DNA from: Bacteroidota bacterium | GTDB taxonomy: Bacteria > Bacteroidota > Bacteroidia > Bacteroidales > BM520 | Assembly (NCBI GenBank): GCA_002748065.1 | Contig: PDRJ01000029.1 | Span: 1 to 64,000 of the forward strand | DNA: 64,000 nucleotides | Direction of reading: 5' to 3' | Part shown: positions 28,503 through 39,511 of the stretch, piece by piece | How positions within the stretch are numbered: position 1 is the first letter of the stretch | Layout: each line of letters starts with the position of its first letter | Made by a program: the position numbers and the translations under genes | The notes under the pieces: model-generated | Seen by the model: only the letters and a program-made list of their open reading frames with translations | Database searches by the model: none | Told to the model about the DNA's origin: nothing

Positions 28503-29759
28503 ATGAGATACCTTTTCACCCTCCTGATTCTGTTGCTCACTTTCTCCTTCTCCCACGGGGCCTACCTCCTTATTCCCATGGATCAGACCCAAAGCAACCA
28601 CCTCAAATCGTACGGACTAGCCTTTTGGTCACTACAAAACAATGTGGAGGTCTATTGGCTTCTCAACTATCAAGGGGGGAGTTTTATGATGAAGTACCAT
28701 GAAACGATTGAACAGGAGTGTATCATCCGGGATATCACCTATCACGTAATTGCGGATAGTAAAAGTACCGCTATCCTCACGAAGATCTCCGACCCCGGGG
28801 TAAATATGGATGCGGTAAAACTCCACAAAGCACCGAAGATTGTGGTGTACTCTCCCAAAAACAAGCAACCCTGGGATGATGCGGTCACCTTGGCACTCAC
28901 CTATGCTGAAATACCTTATGATGTAATCTATGACGAAGAGGTACTGGATGGCGTCCTCCCCCTTTACGACTGGCTCCACCTTCACCATGAGGATTTTACC
29001 GGGCAATACGGAAAATTCTGGCGAGCGTATAAAAATGTGGCGTGGTATCAGGAAAACCAGCGAGCAGCCGAAGAGACAGCCCAAGCCATGGGCTTCCAAA
29101 AGGTCAGCCAGTGTAAACTCGCCGTGGCCAAAGCCATCCGCGACTTCGTGTTGGGAGGAGGGTACCTCTTTGCCATGTGCTCAGCACCCGACAGTTTCGA
29201 TGTAGCGCTGGCTGCCGAAGGAGTTGATATCTGTGACGTGATGTTCGACGGGGATCCCATCGAACAGGGAGCACAGCAAAAGCTCAACTACGACAATTGT
29301 CTCGCCTTCAAAGATTTTACCATTAGTACCAACCCCTACGAATACGAGATCTCCAGCATTGACATGACACAGCACAGAAAGGTTCCTAAAAACCTGGATA
29401 TGTTCACTCTCTTTGAGTTCAGTGCCAAATGGGATCCGGTACCTAGCATGCTCTGCCAAAACCATGAGCAGATCATCAAAGGGTTTATGGGGCAAACGAC
29501 GGCCTTCAATCGGGACAACATCAAATCGGATGTCCTCATCATGGGAGAGACCAAATTATCCAATGAAGCACGTTATATCCATGGGGAGTATGGAAAAGGG
29601 ATATGGACCTATCTGGGCGGCCACGATCCCGAAGACTTCCAGCACCGCATAGGAGATCCTCCCACAGATCTCAACCTACATCCCAACTCTGCCGGATACC
29701 GGCTTATCCTCAACAATGTGCTCTTTCCGGCGGCAAAGAAGAAGAAACAGAAGACATAG
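28503..29759 (+). CDS. Secreted protein of a Bacteroidota family commonly annotated 'asparagine synthetase B'
   Basis: Signal peptide MRYLFTLLILLLTFSFSHG; AYLLIPMDQTQSNHLKSYGLAFWSLQNNVEVYWLLNYQGGSFMM; family recalled, catalytic role not evident. Confidence 0.6.
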   Translation: MRYLFTLLILLLTFSFSHGAYLLIPMDQTQSNHLKSYGLAFWSLQNNVEVYWLLNYQGGSFMMKYHETIEQECIIRDITYHVIADSKSTAILTKISDPGVNMDAVKLHKAPKIVVYSPKNKQPWDDAVTLALTYAEIPYDVIYDEEVLDGVLPLYDWLHLHHEDFTGQYGKFWRAYKNVAWYQENQRAAEETAQAMGFQKVSQCKLAVAKAIRDFVLGGGYLFAMCSAPDSFDVALAAEGVDICDVMFDGDPIEQGAQQKLNYDNCLAFKDFTISTNPYEYEISSIDMTQHRKVPKNLDMFTLFEFSAKWDPVPSMLCQNHEQIIKGFMGQTTAFNRDNIKSDVLIMGETKLSNEARYIHGEYGKGIWTYLGGHDPEDFQHRIGDPPTDLNLHPNSAGYRLILNNVLFPAAKKKKQKT

Positions 29760-29798
29760 CCCATCTACCTTTCCCACGCTCTCCTTCCACAAAAACAT

Positions 29799-30302
29799 CT
29801 ATCTTCTGGAGAAGATACGAATGGTAAAGGCCACCTTATGGCGTTCATCCACACCATGGGGCATGGACTTCACCTCCTCCCACTCCTCGGGTCTTACCAA
29901 AGGGAACCACACATCGGCTTCGAGGGGGGCATCTTCCACATCGGTATAATAGAGCTTTTGAGCCAGGGGAAAAAACTGTTCATAGAGAGAAGCGCCGCCC
30001 ATCACAAAATTCTCCTTATGGGCATCGGCCTCATCCATAGCCTGTTCAAGGCTATACGCCATAACACAGCCAGGGAAGGACTCTCCTTCATCCGCCGTTA
30101 AGACGATATTTCTTCGGTTTGGCAAGGCGCCTTTAGGCAGCGATAGATAGGTGTTTCTCCCCATAATGACCGTATGCCCGGTGGTTGTCTCCTTAAAAAA
30201 CCGCATATCATCAGGCAGCGACCACAAGAGGTGATTTTTATAACCAATGGCACGGTTTTTACCGGCTGCCACAATAAGGGAAAGGGGCTTTACAACTTTC
30301 AT
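29799..30302 (-). CDS. folA: Dihydrofolate reductase
   Basis: LIVAAGKNRAIGYKNHLLWSLPDDMRFFKETTTGHTVIMGRNTY. Confidence 0.96.
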   Translation of the reverse strand: MKVVKPLSLIVAAGKNRAIGYKNHLLWSLPDDMRFFKETTTGHTVIMGRNTYLSLPKGALPNRRNIVLTADEGESFPGCVMAYSLEQAMDEADAHKENFVMGGASLYEQFFPLAQKLYYTDVEDAPLEADVWFPLVRPEEWEEVKSMPHGVDERHKVAFTIRIFSRR

Positions 30303-30311
30303 AAACGATCT

Positions 30312-31115
30312 TTATACAGAGATTTCGCCTTTAATGTGAGGATGAGCCTGATAATTCAGCAACTGGAAATCCTCAAACACAAAGGCTTCAATATTTTTTT
30401 TCTCAGGGTTGATACGCATCTCGGGAAGGGGAAAAGGCGTACGTAATACCTGTTTTTTAGACTGTTCTATATGGTTAAGATAGATGTGCGCATCGCCAAG
30501 GGTATGGACAAACTCACCGGGTTTCAAGCCCGTAACCTGGGCTACCATCATGGTCAACAGGGCATAAGAGGCGATATTAAAGGGCACCCCCAGAAAGATA
30601 TCACACGAACGTTGGTAAAGTTGACAGGAGAGGGTGCCACGGGACACATAAAACTGAAAGAGGATATGACAGGGAGGCAAAGCCATCTCCTCCACTTGCC
30701 CCACATTCCAGGCACACACCAGGTGGCGACGAGAATGGGGATTATGCTGAATGGAAGAGATCACCTCTTGGATTTGATCGATGGATTCTCCCTGATAACC
30801 GGGCCAGGAGCGCCACTGGGCACCATAAATGGGGCCCAAATCACCCTTCTCATCGGCCCACTCATCCCAAATGGAGACCCCATTTGCTTTCAAGTAACCA
30901 ATATTGGTAGATCCCTTCAAAAACCACAAAAGTTCATGAATAATGGAGCGCAAATGCAATTTTTTGGTAGTTAACAAAGGAAAACCCGCTTGCAAATCAA
31001 ACCTCATCTGATAACCAAACACCGAAAGAGTACCGGTACCGGTACGATCATCCTTTACAACCCCATTGGCAAGAACGTGATTAAGAAGGTCTATATACTG
31101 TTTCATAACATGCAA
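30312..31115 (-). CDS. thyA: Thymidylate synthase
   Basis: [80 protein letters not shown]. Confidence 0.97.
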   Translation of the reverse strand: MHVMKQYIDLLNHVLANGVVKDDRTGTGTLSVFGYQMRFDLQAGFPLLTTKKLHLRSIIHELLWFLKGSTNIGYLKANGVSIWDEWADEKGDLGPIYGAQWRSWPGYQGESIDQIQEVISSIQHNPHSRRHLVCAWNVGQVEEMALPPCHILFQFYVSRGTLSCQLYQRSCDIFLGVPFNIASYALLTMMVAQVTGLKPGEFVHTLGDAHIYLNHIEQSKKQVLRTPFPLPEMRINPEKKNIEAFVFEDFQLLNYQAHPHIKGEISV

Positions 31116-31129
31116 TACATTAAAGAGAG

Positions 31130-32668
31130 TTAACCCAGCAACATCCCGATCAGGGTGGCGGATATTAGGGCCGATATGGCTCCAGCAAACAGGGCGCGCA
31201 TCCCAAACTTTGAAAGATTGACCTTCTGGTTGGGCGCCAGTGCACCAATACCACCAATCTGAATCCCCACCGAACTAAAGTTGGCAAAACCACAAAGCAG
31301 GTAAGTAGCCATAATAATCGACTTAGGTTGCAATAACCCTTGGTTAATCATTGCAGAAAGGCTTCCGTAGCCTACAAATTCGTTCAGGATCGTTTTTTCG
31401 CCCAACAGTTGACCAAGGTAGGCGATATCCGAAGAGGGCACGCCCAACAGCCACATTAATGGAGAGAGGGCATAGCCAAGGATAAACTGCAAAGAGAAGG
31501 CCTTGTAACCGGTATTGGCTACCACCCAATCGTTGAGGTGTGTCCATGCGCCAATTTTTCCAAGCACAATATTTACCAATGCGATGGCAGCGATATAGGT
31601 AAGTAGCATAGCCGCAATATTCACTGCTAATTTCATCCCATCGGTGGTACCATTGGAGAAGGCATCCAGGGCGTTTGCCCCGATCTTCTCCGTGTTTATG
31701 GTTGCATCCTGATCAATGGATTCGGTTTGGGGCACAAGAATTTTTGCCGCCACCACTGCGCCGGGGGCCGCCATCACGGAAGCCGCCAGCAGATGCTTTG
31801 CAAAGATCATCTGTGCCACGGGGTCATTCCCTCCTAAAAAGCCAATGTAGGCCGCCAGCACCCCGCCGGCCATAGTAGCCATCCCTCCCACCATCACCAG
31901 GAAGAGTTCCGAATGGGTAAGTTTATCCAAATAAGCCTTCACTAAAAGAGGCGATTCGGTCTGTCCCAAAAAGATGTTCCCTGCCAGAGAGAGGCTCTCT
32001 GTACCGGAAAGGCGCATGGCCCGTATCATCACCCAAGCCAAACCACGAACCACGAGTTGAATCACGCCCCAGTAAAACAGTAAGCTTGAGATGGCAGAGA
32101 AGAACACGACCGTAGGTAAAATTTTAAAGGCGAAGATATAGCCCAACGAGTCGTTGTTGATCAAGTCGCCCAACAAAAAGATGGCACCACTCTCTGCCGC
32201 TTGAAGTACATAGACAAAGAGCCGCCCGACAATCTCGAAAAACGACTGGATAAAGGGTACATAGAGCACCCCCAGTGCCAACAGCACTTGTAAAAGAAGC
32301 CCTCGCGCCACGATTCCCCAGCGTATCGCCTTGCGGTTGGTACTCATGAGATAGCACAAAAACAGCAGTACGGCAAGCCCTAACATTCCCCTCAGGATAT
32401 TCATAAACTTAATCCCTCCGGAAGACTCCAGCGACATCAGCATATTGGCCATTGCCCCCCGAAACAACGCCTCCTGCTGCACCTCCGGCACCTCCTCCAC
32501 AACCTCCGACACCTCCACAGAAGAGTCGGTAAGCAACGGATTGCCAAGCAGTGCATCTTCCACAAAATTATCACTCTTCAAAGAGCCCTTTGTCCCCACA
32601 ACCATGCCGGTGCCGATAATAAAGAGGCTAAACAACAACAATAGCCCCAGTACCTTTTTTATTCTCAT
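31130..32668 (-). CDS. nupC: NupC/CNT-family nucleoside transporter
   Basis: Polytopic; [77 protein letters not shown]. Confidence 0.94.
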   Translation of the reverse strand: MRIKKVLGLLLLFSLFIIGTGMVVGTKGSLKSDNFVEDALLGNPLLTDSSVEVSEVVEEVPEVQQEALFRGAMANMLMSLESSGGIKFMNILRGMLGLAVLLFLCYLMSTNRKAIRWGIVARGLLLQVLLALGVLYVPFIQSFFEIVGRLFVYVLQAAESGAIFLLGDLINNDSLGYIFAFKILPTVVFFSAISSLLFYWGVIQLVVRGLAWVMIRAMRLSGTESLSLAGNIFLGQTESPLLVKAYLDKLTHSELFLVMVGGMATMAGGVLAAYIGFLGGNDPVAQMIFAKHLLAASVMAAPGAVVAAKILVPQTESIDQDATINTEKIGANALDAFSNGTTDGMKLAVNIAAMLLTYIAAIALVNIVLGKIGAWTHLNDWVVANTGYKAFSLQFILGYALSPLMWLLGVPSSDIAYLGQLLGEKTILNEFVGYGSLSAMINQGLLQPKSIIMATYLLCGFANFSSVGIQIGGIGALAPNQKVNLSKFGMRALFAGAISALISATLIGMLLG

Positions 32669-32681
32669 AAGCAATAAAAAA

Positions 32682-33275
32682 CTATTTGCGTTTATTGATT
32701 TCGTTCCTGATACAGGAAGCCCACTCATAATTCTCAGACTCAACAGCCTCTTCCAGCATCATTTTCAACTCATCAAGGCTCTTGGCCTCTAACACATCAT
32801 CGGGCTTCTTCTCTTCCCGCTCAAACAGTTCTTCCGATCTCTCAATATCCTCATCCTCTATTTCGATACCCGCCTCCTGTATCACCGATTCGTAGGCATA
32901 AAAGGGACAATCAAATCGCAAGGCAATGGCGATGGCATCCGACGTGCGGGAATCGATGACACGATGCTTACCGTTGAGGTCATGGCATAGGATTTTTGCA
33001 TGAAAGATTCCCTCCACAAACTTATCGATAATCACCTCGTCAACCGAGATATCAAACGACTCCGAGAGATGCTTGAAAAGATCATGCGTCAGCGGGCGGG
33101 AGGGTTTCATATTCTCAATCTCAAGGGCAATGGCCTGCGCCTCAAATCCGCCAATAATAATGGGCAATCGTCGAACACCGTCCTCTTCACCCAGGATCAA
33201 TGCATACGCCCCCTGTTGCGAATGGCTATATGACATCCCCACAATACGCAACCTAACTTTTTCTATCTCTCCCAT
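32682..33275 (-). CDS. Bifunctional nuclease (DUF151) family protein with C-terminal UVR-like motif
   Basis: GAYALILGEEDGVRRLPIIIGGFEAQAIALEIE, IDSRTSDAIAIALRFDCPFYAYE; tail LDELKMMLEEAVESENYEWASCIRNEI. Confidence 0.92.
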   Translation of the reverse strand: MGEIEKVRLRIVGMSYSHSQQGAYALILGEEDGVRRLPIIIGGFEAQAIALEIENMKPSRPLTHDLFKHLSESFDISVDEVIIDKFVEGIFHAKILCHDLNGKHRVIDSRTSDAIAIALRFDCPFYAYESVIQEAGIEIEDEDIERSEELFEREEKKPDDVLEAKSLDELKMMLEEAVESENYEWASCIRNEINKRK

Positions 33276-33456
33276 CTGATTTTTAAACTCCGGGAAAACC
33301 CAATTTGTTCAAAACGCTAAAATAAGAAAATAAAACAAACCTTCACGATCAAGATGGAGAACCAAGCGGTAAAAAAACAGCCCCCCAAAGGCCACAAACG
33401 TCCTATTTCCCTAAAATTTTATCGAATCTTTTACATATGAAGTGAATTAAAGTACC

Positions 33457-33464
33457 TAACTTTG
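33457..33464 (+). promoter_or_regulatory. -7 promoter box TAACTTTG upstream of hppA
   Basis: Matches TAnnTTTG, 25 nt upstream of the ATG. Confidence 0.5.
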
Positions 33465-33489
33465 TAGGGAAATCACAAACAAAACACGG

Positions 33490-35880
33490 ATGAAACAGAA
33501 ACTACTTATTCCGGCAATGTTGTTGCTTCCTGCAGCATCGATTGCCTCTGAAGCAGATCTCGTGGTTCCAAATTTACGCGACAACAGATTTTCAAATTTG
33601 GGGTTAACAGGTTGGGAGCTCCTCTTGTTAGGGAGTATTATCGTTATTCTTGGCTTTTTATTTGGGATATGGCAGTACCGTCGTATCCAGAAACTCCCAT
33701 CGCATCCATCCATGCTCAATGTGGCCAAAACGATCTATACAACCTGTAAAACCTACCTGTTCCAACAGGGTAAGTTTCTCATCATCCTATTTTTTATACT
33801 CGCAGCCGCCATCATCTACTATTTTGGAGTACTCAGTGAAATGACATTGGGACGGACAGCGCTCATCGTGCTATGGACGATTCTTGGGATCTTAGGATCT
33901 TATGGTGTTGCCTGGTTTGGGATTCGGATTAACACATTGGCCAATGCCCGAACCGCCTTTGCCTCCCTAAAGACCAAGCCCTGGGATGTGGTACGCATTC
34001 CGCTACAGGCCGGAATGAGTGTGGGCGTTCTGCTTATCGCAGTGGAGTTAATCATGATGCTCTTCATTCTGCTTTTTGTACCGGGTGATGCTGCAGGAGC
34101 CTGTTTCGTGGGGTTCGCCGTGGGAGAATCGCTCGGAGCTAGTGCGCTGCGTATTGCAGGAGGAATCTTTACCAAGATTGCCGATATCGGAGCCGACCTG
34201 ATGAAGATTGTATTTGATATCGGAGAAGATGACCCCCGAAACCCCGGTGTCATCGCCGATTGTACCGGAGATAATGCAGGGGATTCCGTAGGCCCTACCG
34301 CCGATGGCTTTGAGACTTACGGGGTAACCGGAGTTGCACTGATCTCCTTTATCGTCTTAGCATTTAAAGAGATTAACTTCCAGGGAACCATCATTGCATG
34401 GATCTTTGCCATGCGTATTATGATGGTCTTCACCTCGCTCTTCTCCTATTGGATCAACGATATCATCTCGAGTCGAAGATTCAAAGATAGTAAGCACTTT
34501 AACTTTGAAACGCCCCTGACGACCCTGGTGTGGATCACCTCTATCGTCTCCATCATTATCACCTACCTGGTCAGCTACCTCCTTATTGGAGATATTTACA
34601 CAGAACAGGGCGCACATATCACCGATATGTGGTGGAAACTGGCAACCATCATCAGTTGTGGAACCCTTGCGGCAGCCCTCATCCCGGAGCTCACCAAAGC
34701 CTTCACCTCTTCCAAATCACGCCATGTGAACGAAGTGGTTACGGCCAGTCGTGAAGGAGGAGCCTCCCTCAACATCCTCTCCGGAATTGTGGCCGGAAAC
34801 TTCAGTGCCTTTTGGAAAGGGATCGTCATCGCAGGCCTCATGGCCATTGCCTTCTTTGTGAGCGAACAGGGACTTGGCGTACTTATGGTGAATCCCAGCA
34901 TCTTCGCCTTTGGCCTTGTAGCCTTCGGATTTTTAGGAATGGGACCCGTAACCATTGCCGTCGATAGCTATGGCCCTGTTACAGACAATGCCCAATCCGT
35001 ATTTGAGCTCTCTCGCATCGAGCATCTGGAGTATATCCACGACGAAATTGAAAGGGATTATCATTTCCGTCCCGACTTTGAACAGGGGAAACACAATTTA
35101 GAGGACAATGATTCCGCAGGAAACACCTTTAAAGCCACGGCGAAACCGGTACTTATCGGTACCGCTGTTATTGGAGCTACAACCATGATCTTCAGCATCA
35201 TCCTTCTTCTCAGGGAAGCGGGGTTGTTGGATATCGAACTCACATCGGCACCGGTACTCTTGGGATTCATCGCTGGAGGAGCAGTAATATACTGGTTTTC
35301 AGGCGCCTCCATGCAAGCAGTAACCACTGGGGCCTACCGGGCAGTGGAGTTCATTAAGAAAAACATCAAATTGGATAAAGATGAAGCTGATATTGAAGAT
35401 AGTAAAGCCGTAGTAAAGATCTGTACTCAATATGCCCAACAGGGGATGTGGAACATCTTTGGTGTAATCTTTAGCATCACCCTGGCATTCGCCTTCTTCG
35501 ATCCCAACTTCTTCGTGTCGTACCTTATCTCCATCGCCGTATTTGGCCTGTTCCAAGCGATGTACATGGCCAACGCAGGAGGGGCATGGGACAACGCCAA
35601 GAAGGTGGTAGAGGTTGACCTCAAAGAGAAGAATACCCCTTTACATGAAGCCACTGTTGTGGGAGATACGGTGGGGGATCCTTACAAGGATACCACTTCG
35701 GTAGCCTTAAACCCCATTATCAAGTTCTCTACACTCTTTGGCCTTCTGGCAGCAGAAATCGCCATTGGCATGATCAAAAATGGACAGGGACACATCTCCG
35801 TACGAATCGGTATTATCTTCTTTATCATTGCCCTATTCTTCGTGTACCGGTCTTTCTACGGCATGCGCATTAAGAAATAG
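33490..35880 (+). CDS. hppA: Membrane-bound ion-translocating pyrophosphatase
   Basis: DIGADLMKIVFDIGEDDPRNPGVIADCTGDNAGDSVGPTADGFETYGVT; GAWDNAKK; VVGDTVGDPYKDTTSVALNPIIK. Confidence 0.96.
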   Translation: MKQKLLIPAMLLLPAASIASEADLVVPNLRDNRFSNLGLTGWELLLLGSIIVILGFLFGIWQYRRIQKLPSHPSMLNVAKTIYTTCKTYLFQQGKFLIILFFILAAAIIYYFGVLSEMTLGRTALIVLWTILGILGSYGVAWFGIRINTLANARTAFASLKTKPWDVVRIPLQAGMSVGVLLIAVELIMMLFILLFVPGDAAGACFVGFAVGESLGASALRIAGGIFTKIADIGADLMKIVFDIGEDDPRNPGVIADCTGDNAGDSVGPTADGFETYGVTGVALISFIVLAFKEINFQGTIIAWIFAMRIMMVFTSLFSYWINDIISSRRFKDSKHFNFETPLTTLVWITSIVSIIITYLVSYLLIGDIYTEQGAHITDMWWKLATIISCGTLAAALIPELTKAFTSSKSRHVNEVVTASREGGASLNILSGIVAGNFSAFWKGIVIAGLMAIAFFVSEQGLGVLMVNPSIFAFGLVAFGFLGMGPVTIAVDSYGPVTDNAQSVFELSRIEHLEYIHDEIERDYHFRPDFEQGKHNLEDNDSAGNTFKATAKPVLIGTAVIGATTMIFSIILLLREAGLLDIELTSAPVLLGFIAGGAVIYWFSGASMQAVTTGAYRAVEFIKKNIKLDKDEADIEDSKAVVKICTQYAQQGMWNIFGVIFSITLAFAFFDPNFFVSYLISIAVFGLFQAMYMANAGGAWDNAKKVVEVDLKEKNTPLHEATVVGDTVGDPYKDTTSVALNPIIKFSTLFGLLAAEIAIGMIKNGQGHISVRIGIIFFIIALFFVYRSFYGMRIKK

Positions 35881-35891
35881 CGGAAACCCGC

Positions 35892-36578
35892 CTAACGGAG
35901 GTTCCCCGGGTTCATGGTTGCGGGATCCACAGCCTGCAACCTCACCGGGTGCTCCTCCTGTGCACAGAGAGCTACCTGGTAGTCATCTCCAAGCAAAAGA
36001 TGGTGCAGATGACACCCCGTTCCGCGGGGGTCGTCCACCTCAAACCTATCGGCTCCCAACAAACAAACGGAAAAGCGATCCAGACCATACTTGATCCCTA
36101 TTCCCAGGTACTTCAGGTAGGCCTCTTTGGCAGTCCATAGTTGATAAAACAACCGATCACGATGCGCATCTTCTGCTGTCGATAACAGCTGGATCTCCTC
36201 GGGAGAAAAGAAACGCCGGGCCACCGCAAGCGGGGCGGCTTTCACCCGCTCCACGTCCACCCCCAGCGGTGCGTCCGAGGTAGCCACCACCACCCAATCA
36301 CCGGAGTGTGCCTTGTTAAAATGCCACCCTTCATGCCCCTCCAATTGAGGTTTTCCATGACGGTTCACCATAAAATGTTGATCCTGGAGTGCGATTCCGG
36401 TTTCAAGGGTACAGCAGCGCCTCTGCAACAGCGCTCCACAGAGGAGGTGCTTTGCCGAGAGGGGATGCCTCCATTGAGCGGCTCTTTCCACCAACGTTAC
36501 AAGCCCCTCATGCAGCGCTCGAGCACGCAGCACCTCCATGGTTAAGGAGGATATATCAAGGGTATAGAGGGTCATCAT
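35892..36578 (-). CDS. 4'-phosphopantetheinyl transferase superfamily protein
   Basis: GVDVERV, FFSPEEIQLL, FYQLWTAKEAYLKYLGIG; ATGA overlap with miaA. Confidence 0.9.
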   Translation of the reverse strand: MMTLYTLDISSLTMEVLRARALHEGLVTLVERAAQWRHPLSAKHLLCGALLQRRCCTLETGIALQDQHFMVNRHGKPQLEGHEGWHFNKAHSGDWVVVATSDAPLGVDVERVKAAPLAVARRFFSPEEIQLLSTAEDAHRDRLFYQLWTAKEAYLKYLGIGIKYGLDRFSVCLLGADRFEVDDPRGTGCHLHHLLLGDDYQVALCAQEEHPVRLQAVDPATMNPGNLR

Positions 36579-37495
36579 CCGTCGTAGTCTCCATATGCTT
36601 TCCAAATAGCCATCACCGCAGCCACCCGCTCTTCCATGGGCAATGTACCATCCACCCAGTGAATCACAGCCCCTTTACGTTGCATTCTTCGGTACCAGGT
36701 CATCTGGCGCTTGGCAAACTGATGAATGGCGATATTCAGCCGTTTTACCATCTCCTCGTAGGAGAGCTGTCCCAAAAGATGCAAGACAATATACTTATAC
36801 TCCAGGCCATAATAGAGTAACCTCTCAGAGTCGACCCCTCGGTGAAGGAGGGCGGCGACCTCCTCGACCATCCCCTCCTCCAGGCGCGCATGCAGGCGAT
36901 GGGTAATTCTCTCGCGCACCGTAGCTCTGTCAAGCTCCACACCGACGATCACCGAAGGGATCTCCGGCTCCGGCACGGCAGCCTCCTCTCTATAAGCAGA
37001 GGCGATCTCGATGGCACGCACCAAGCGCTCGCGGTCGGAGAGGTCGGATCGGTTATGCAGCCTCTTCATGGAGGTCAACATCTCCGTTAACTCCTCCATA
37101 CTCTTATCTTTCAGGCTTACCCGAAGGGGCTTATTAATGGGCACCTTTTCCAAACGGTACTTCCCCAATACCGCTTCAATATACATTCCGGTACCCCCAC
37201 ACAAAATCACCCGCTTGCCCCGCTCGCTAATATCGGTAAAGGCCTTTTGAAAGTCGCGCTTAAACTCATACACGTTGTAGGCATAACCGGGTTCCACAAT
37301 ATCAATCAGATGATAGGCAACCGGCTCTCCATCCACACGATAATCGTCAAGATCCTTCCCTGTGCCAAGATCCATTCCTCGGTAAACCTGGCGCGAGTCG
37401 GCACTAATAATCTCTGCATGGGCACGCACCGCCACGTGCGCAGCCAAAGAGGTTTTTCCCGTAGCCGTAGCTCCTAATATGGTTAACATCATCAT
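36575..37495 (-). CDS. miaA: tRNA dimethylallyltransferase
   Basis: LGATATGKTSLAA, ISADSRQVYRGMDLGTGK, GGTGMYIEAVL, QFAKRQMTWYRR. Confidence 0.96.
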   Translation of the reverse strand: MMMLTILGATATGKTSLAAHVAVRAHAEIISADSRQVYRGMDLGTGKDLDDYRVDGEPVAYHLIDIVEPGYAYNVYEFKRDFQKAFTDISERGKRVILCGGTGMYIEAVLGKYRLEKVPINKPLRVSLKDKSMEELTEMLTSMKRLHNRSDLSDRERLVRAIEIASAYREEAAVPEPEIPSVIVGVELDRATVRERITHRLHARLEEGMVEEVAALLHRGVDSERLLYYGLEYKYIVLHLLGQLSYEEMVKRLNIAIHQFAKRQMTWYRRMQRKGAVIHWVDGTLPMEERVAAVMAIWKAYGDYDG

Positions 37496-38703
37496 CCTCT
37501 ATTTTCATCATGACACCTCCGAGCCTGCAACTCCTCCTGAAAGAGCGCCTCACGAAGAGCGTTCAACCGGGCAATGGGCATCTCGTCAAACCCGGTAAAG
37601 GGTACAAAGGTAGCATATTTTTCACGGAGAAAATCGTTGAGTACCGTCAATTCATCGGCGGGTTGCTCGAGGTAGCGGAAGCGCAGATACTGACGAATAC
37701 GCAGCCCATCCACCTTTTCCCAGCAGGCTCTCACAAACAGCGATTCCGTTTTGAAGTTGTTGCGCAACCGCTCCCAGGGATCCTGCTCCTTAAAGATTGC
37801 TCGTAGGAAGGGCGACATGGGGGTCTCCACATGCCGGTGAAAGAGGAGAGGGAACGCATCGAACGTCGCCTTCACCTCATCGAAGAGGGAAGCCGGGTAG
37901 AAGGGATATCCGGACCAATTGCCGGAAGCCCCTTTGCGCAGGGCAGGTCCGGTACCGATGGGGACGCGGTCGGAGAAGCGGGGCGAGGGACGAACCACCG
38001 CCTCACAATGGTCAAGCACCAAACCGGCCTTCGCCAACTTCTGCAACAGGTAAAAATCCTCTCCCCCGGCTTTAGGGGTCATTCCCCCTATACGCGTATA
38101 GGCAGCAACACGCAGGGCGATGGCACTACCCAATGCCGTCCGGGCATAGGGAAGCTCCCGGGCATACATATTCAACGCGTAATAACGCATGTAGAGCTCA
38201 TACCGAAGCATGGCCCGGGCGGCAATCGCCTCCTGGGGCAACGGGTGGTAATAGGGTACCGCCAATGCCAGCGCCTGAGGGAAAGCCTCTAAGCGTTGTA
38301 CAACTCTGGTCAGATAATCAGGATCCCAGAAGGTATCGGCATCCATGGAGAGGATAACCTCCTCCGAGGAGGCCTGCCGGGCGATGGCATCCATCAATGT
38401 TTTTCGTGCCATGCCCACCCCTTGCCGCTTGGGAGGCCAACCCTTACCCGGCGAAGAACGGTCGATCACCGTGATATCATTCCGCCCCAGCGTCTGGAAA
38501 AACTGCAGGGTACGATGGTTCTGTGCCACCACCTCTCGCTCCTCCTCCCCCGCCTGGCACCAGGAATCCGGTTGATTCACACAGATCCAAAGGTGTCTTG
38601 CAGGGTATTCCGACTGATCGTACAGCCGCACCAAACGGGAGATGTTGGCCTCCTCAGCCAACACCGGAACAGCAATATGTACGGTGGGGGTGGTCACAAC
38701 CAA
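37492..38703 (-). CDS. Glycosyltransferase family 2 protein
   Basis: GMARKTLMDAIARQASSEEVILSMDADTFWDPDYL (DxD), GGEDFYLLQKLAK; ATGA overlap with miaA. Confidence 0.88.
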   Translation of the reverse strand: MVVTTPTVHIAVPVLAEEANISRLVRLYDQSEYPARHLWICVNQPDSWCQAGEEEREVVAQNHRTLQFFQTLGRNDITVIDRSSPGKGWPPKRQGVGMARKTLMDAIARQASSEEVILSMDADTFWDPDYLTRVVQRLEAFPQALALAVPYYHPLPQEAIAARAMLRYELYMRYYALNMYARELPYARTALGSAIALRVAAYTRIGGMTPKAGGEDFYLLQKLAKAGLVLDHCEAVVRPSPRFSDRVPIGTGPALRKGASGNWSGYPFYPASLFDEVKATFDAFPLLFHRHVETPMSPFLRAIFKEQDPWERLRNNFKTESLFVRACWEKVDGLRIRQYLRFRYLEQPADELTVLNDFLREKYATFVPFTGFDEMPIARLNALREALFQEELQARRCHDENRG

Positions 38704-39201
38704 AGTATTTTCCCCCTTTCCACGATTATCAGAAACACCATAACAAATGTTTTTAAACTTAATTTCCCACCTTCCCGAAATCTACGCCAAAATTAAGCCT
38801 ATTTTGGAACTTTTCTTCGTAATTCTGTTTGCTCAACACCAATGTGTGTGATTTTGTCGGGGAGAACCAATTTAGTCTATTTTCCAACTTTCTTTTATCA
38901 TCGTAGTTCTTCACCTTTGCTTGCCCACTTTTTTCTTCTTTTCTCTCCTTATCCTTCTCCAAACATCATATTGCCGTGATCCCTTTTTAATAATCTCCTT
39001 CGTATCTATTTTCATTCTTTTTATTCCTCTTTTCCTACCCAAAAATAGGGGGAACTTCATCCCCGGACGATCTTAACAACACCCGATGTAATGATCACTC
39101 CCCCCCATCCTCACTGTACAAATCTACCACATTTATGGGTAAGGGGAATGCCCTTCTCGTTCACTTCCCTCTTTAGGTTGACAGCACTACTCTACCCTAT
39201 T

Positions 39202-39353
39202 TAGCGTCCGTCTATAAAGTCCGACTTCTTCGTTATACTTCTCTTCCAAAGGGTCATTTACCCCCAGTCCCCCCCTATTTCAGCCTGCACAAGCCTCGAA
39301 TTCGAACCTTCTACACAGACGCTACCCAAAACCTTGACGCTATAAACAGACAC
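39202..39353 (+). repeat. Dispersed MITE-like repeat, copy F
   Basis: TAGCGTCCGTCTATAAAGTCCGACTTCTTCGTTATACTTCTC...CCTCGAATTCGAACCTTCTACACAGACGCTACCCAAAACCTTGACGCTATAAACAGACAC. Confidence 0.88.
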
Positions 39354-39511
39354 AAAATAATTTCTAATTTCCCTACGGTTTAACCCTACATTAGCGCAAT
39401 AATTGCCATAATTTCTGCACTAATGATACAACTTCTGCAAAAACTTGAATAGCATCAACATTTGATTGATCTTTGACAAAAAAATATCATTGTAGTTCAT
39501 ATCCCCAAGAG

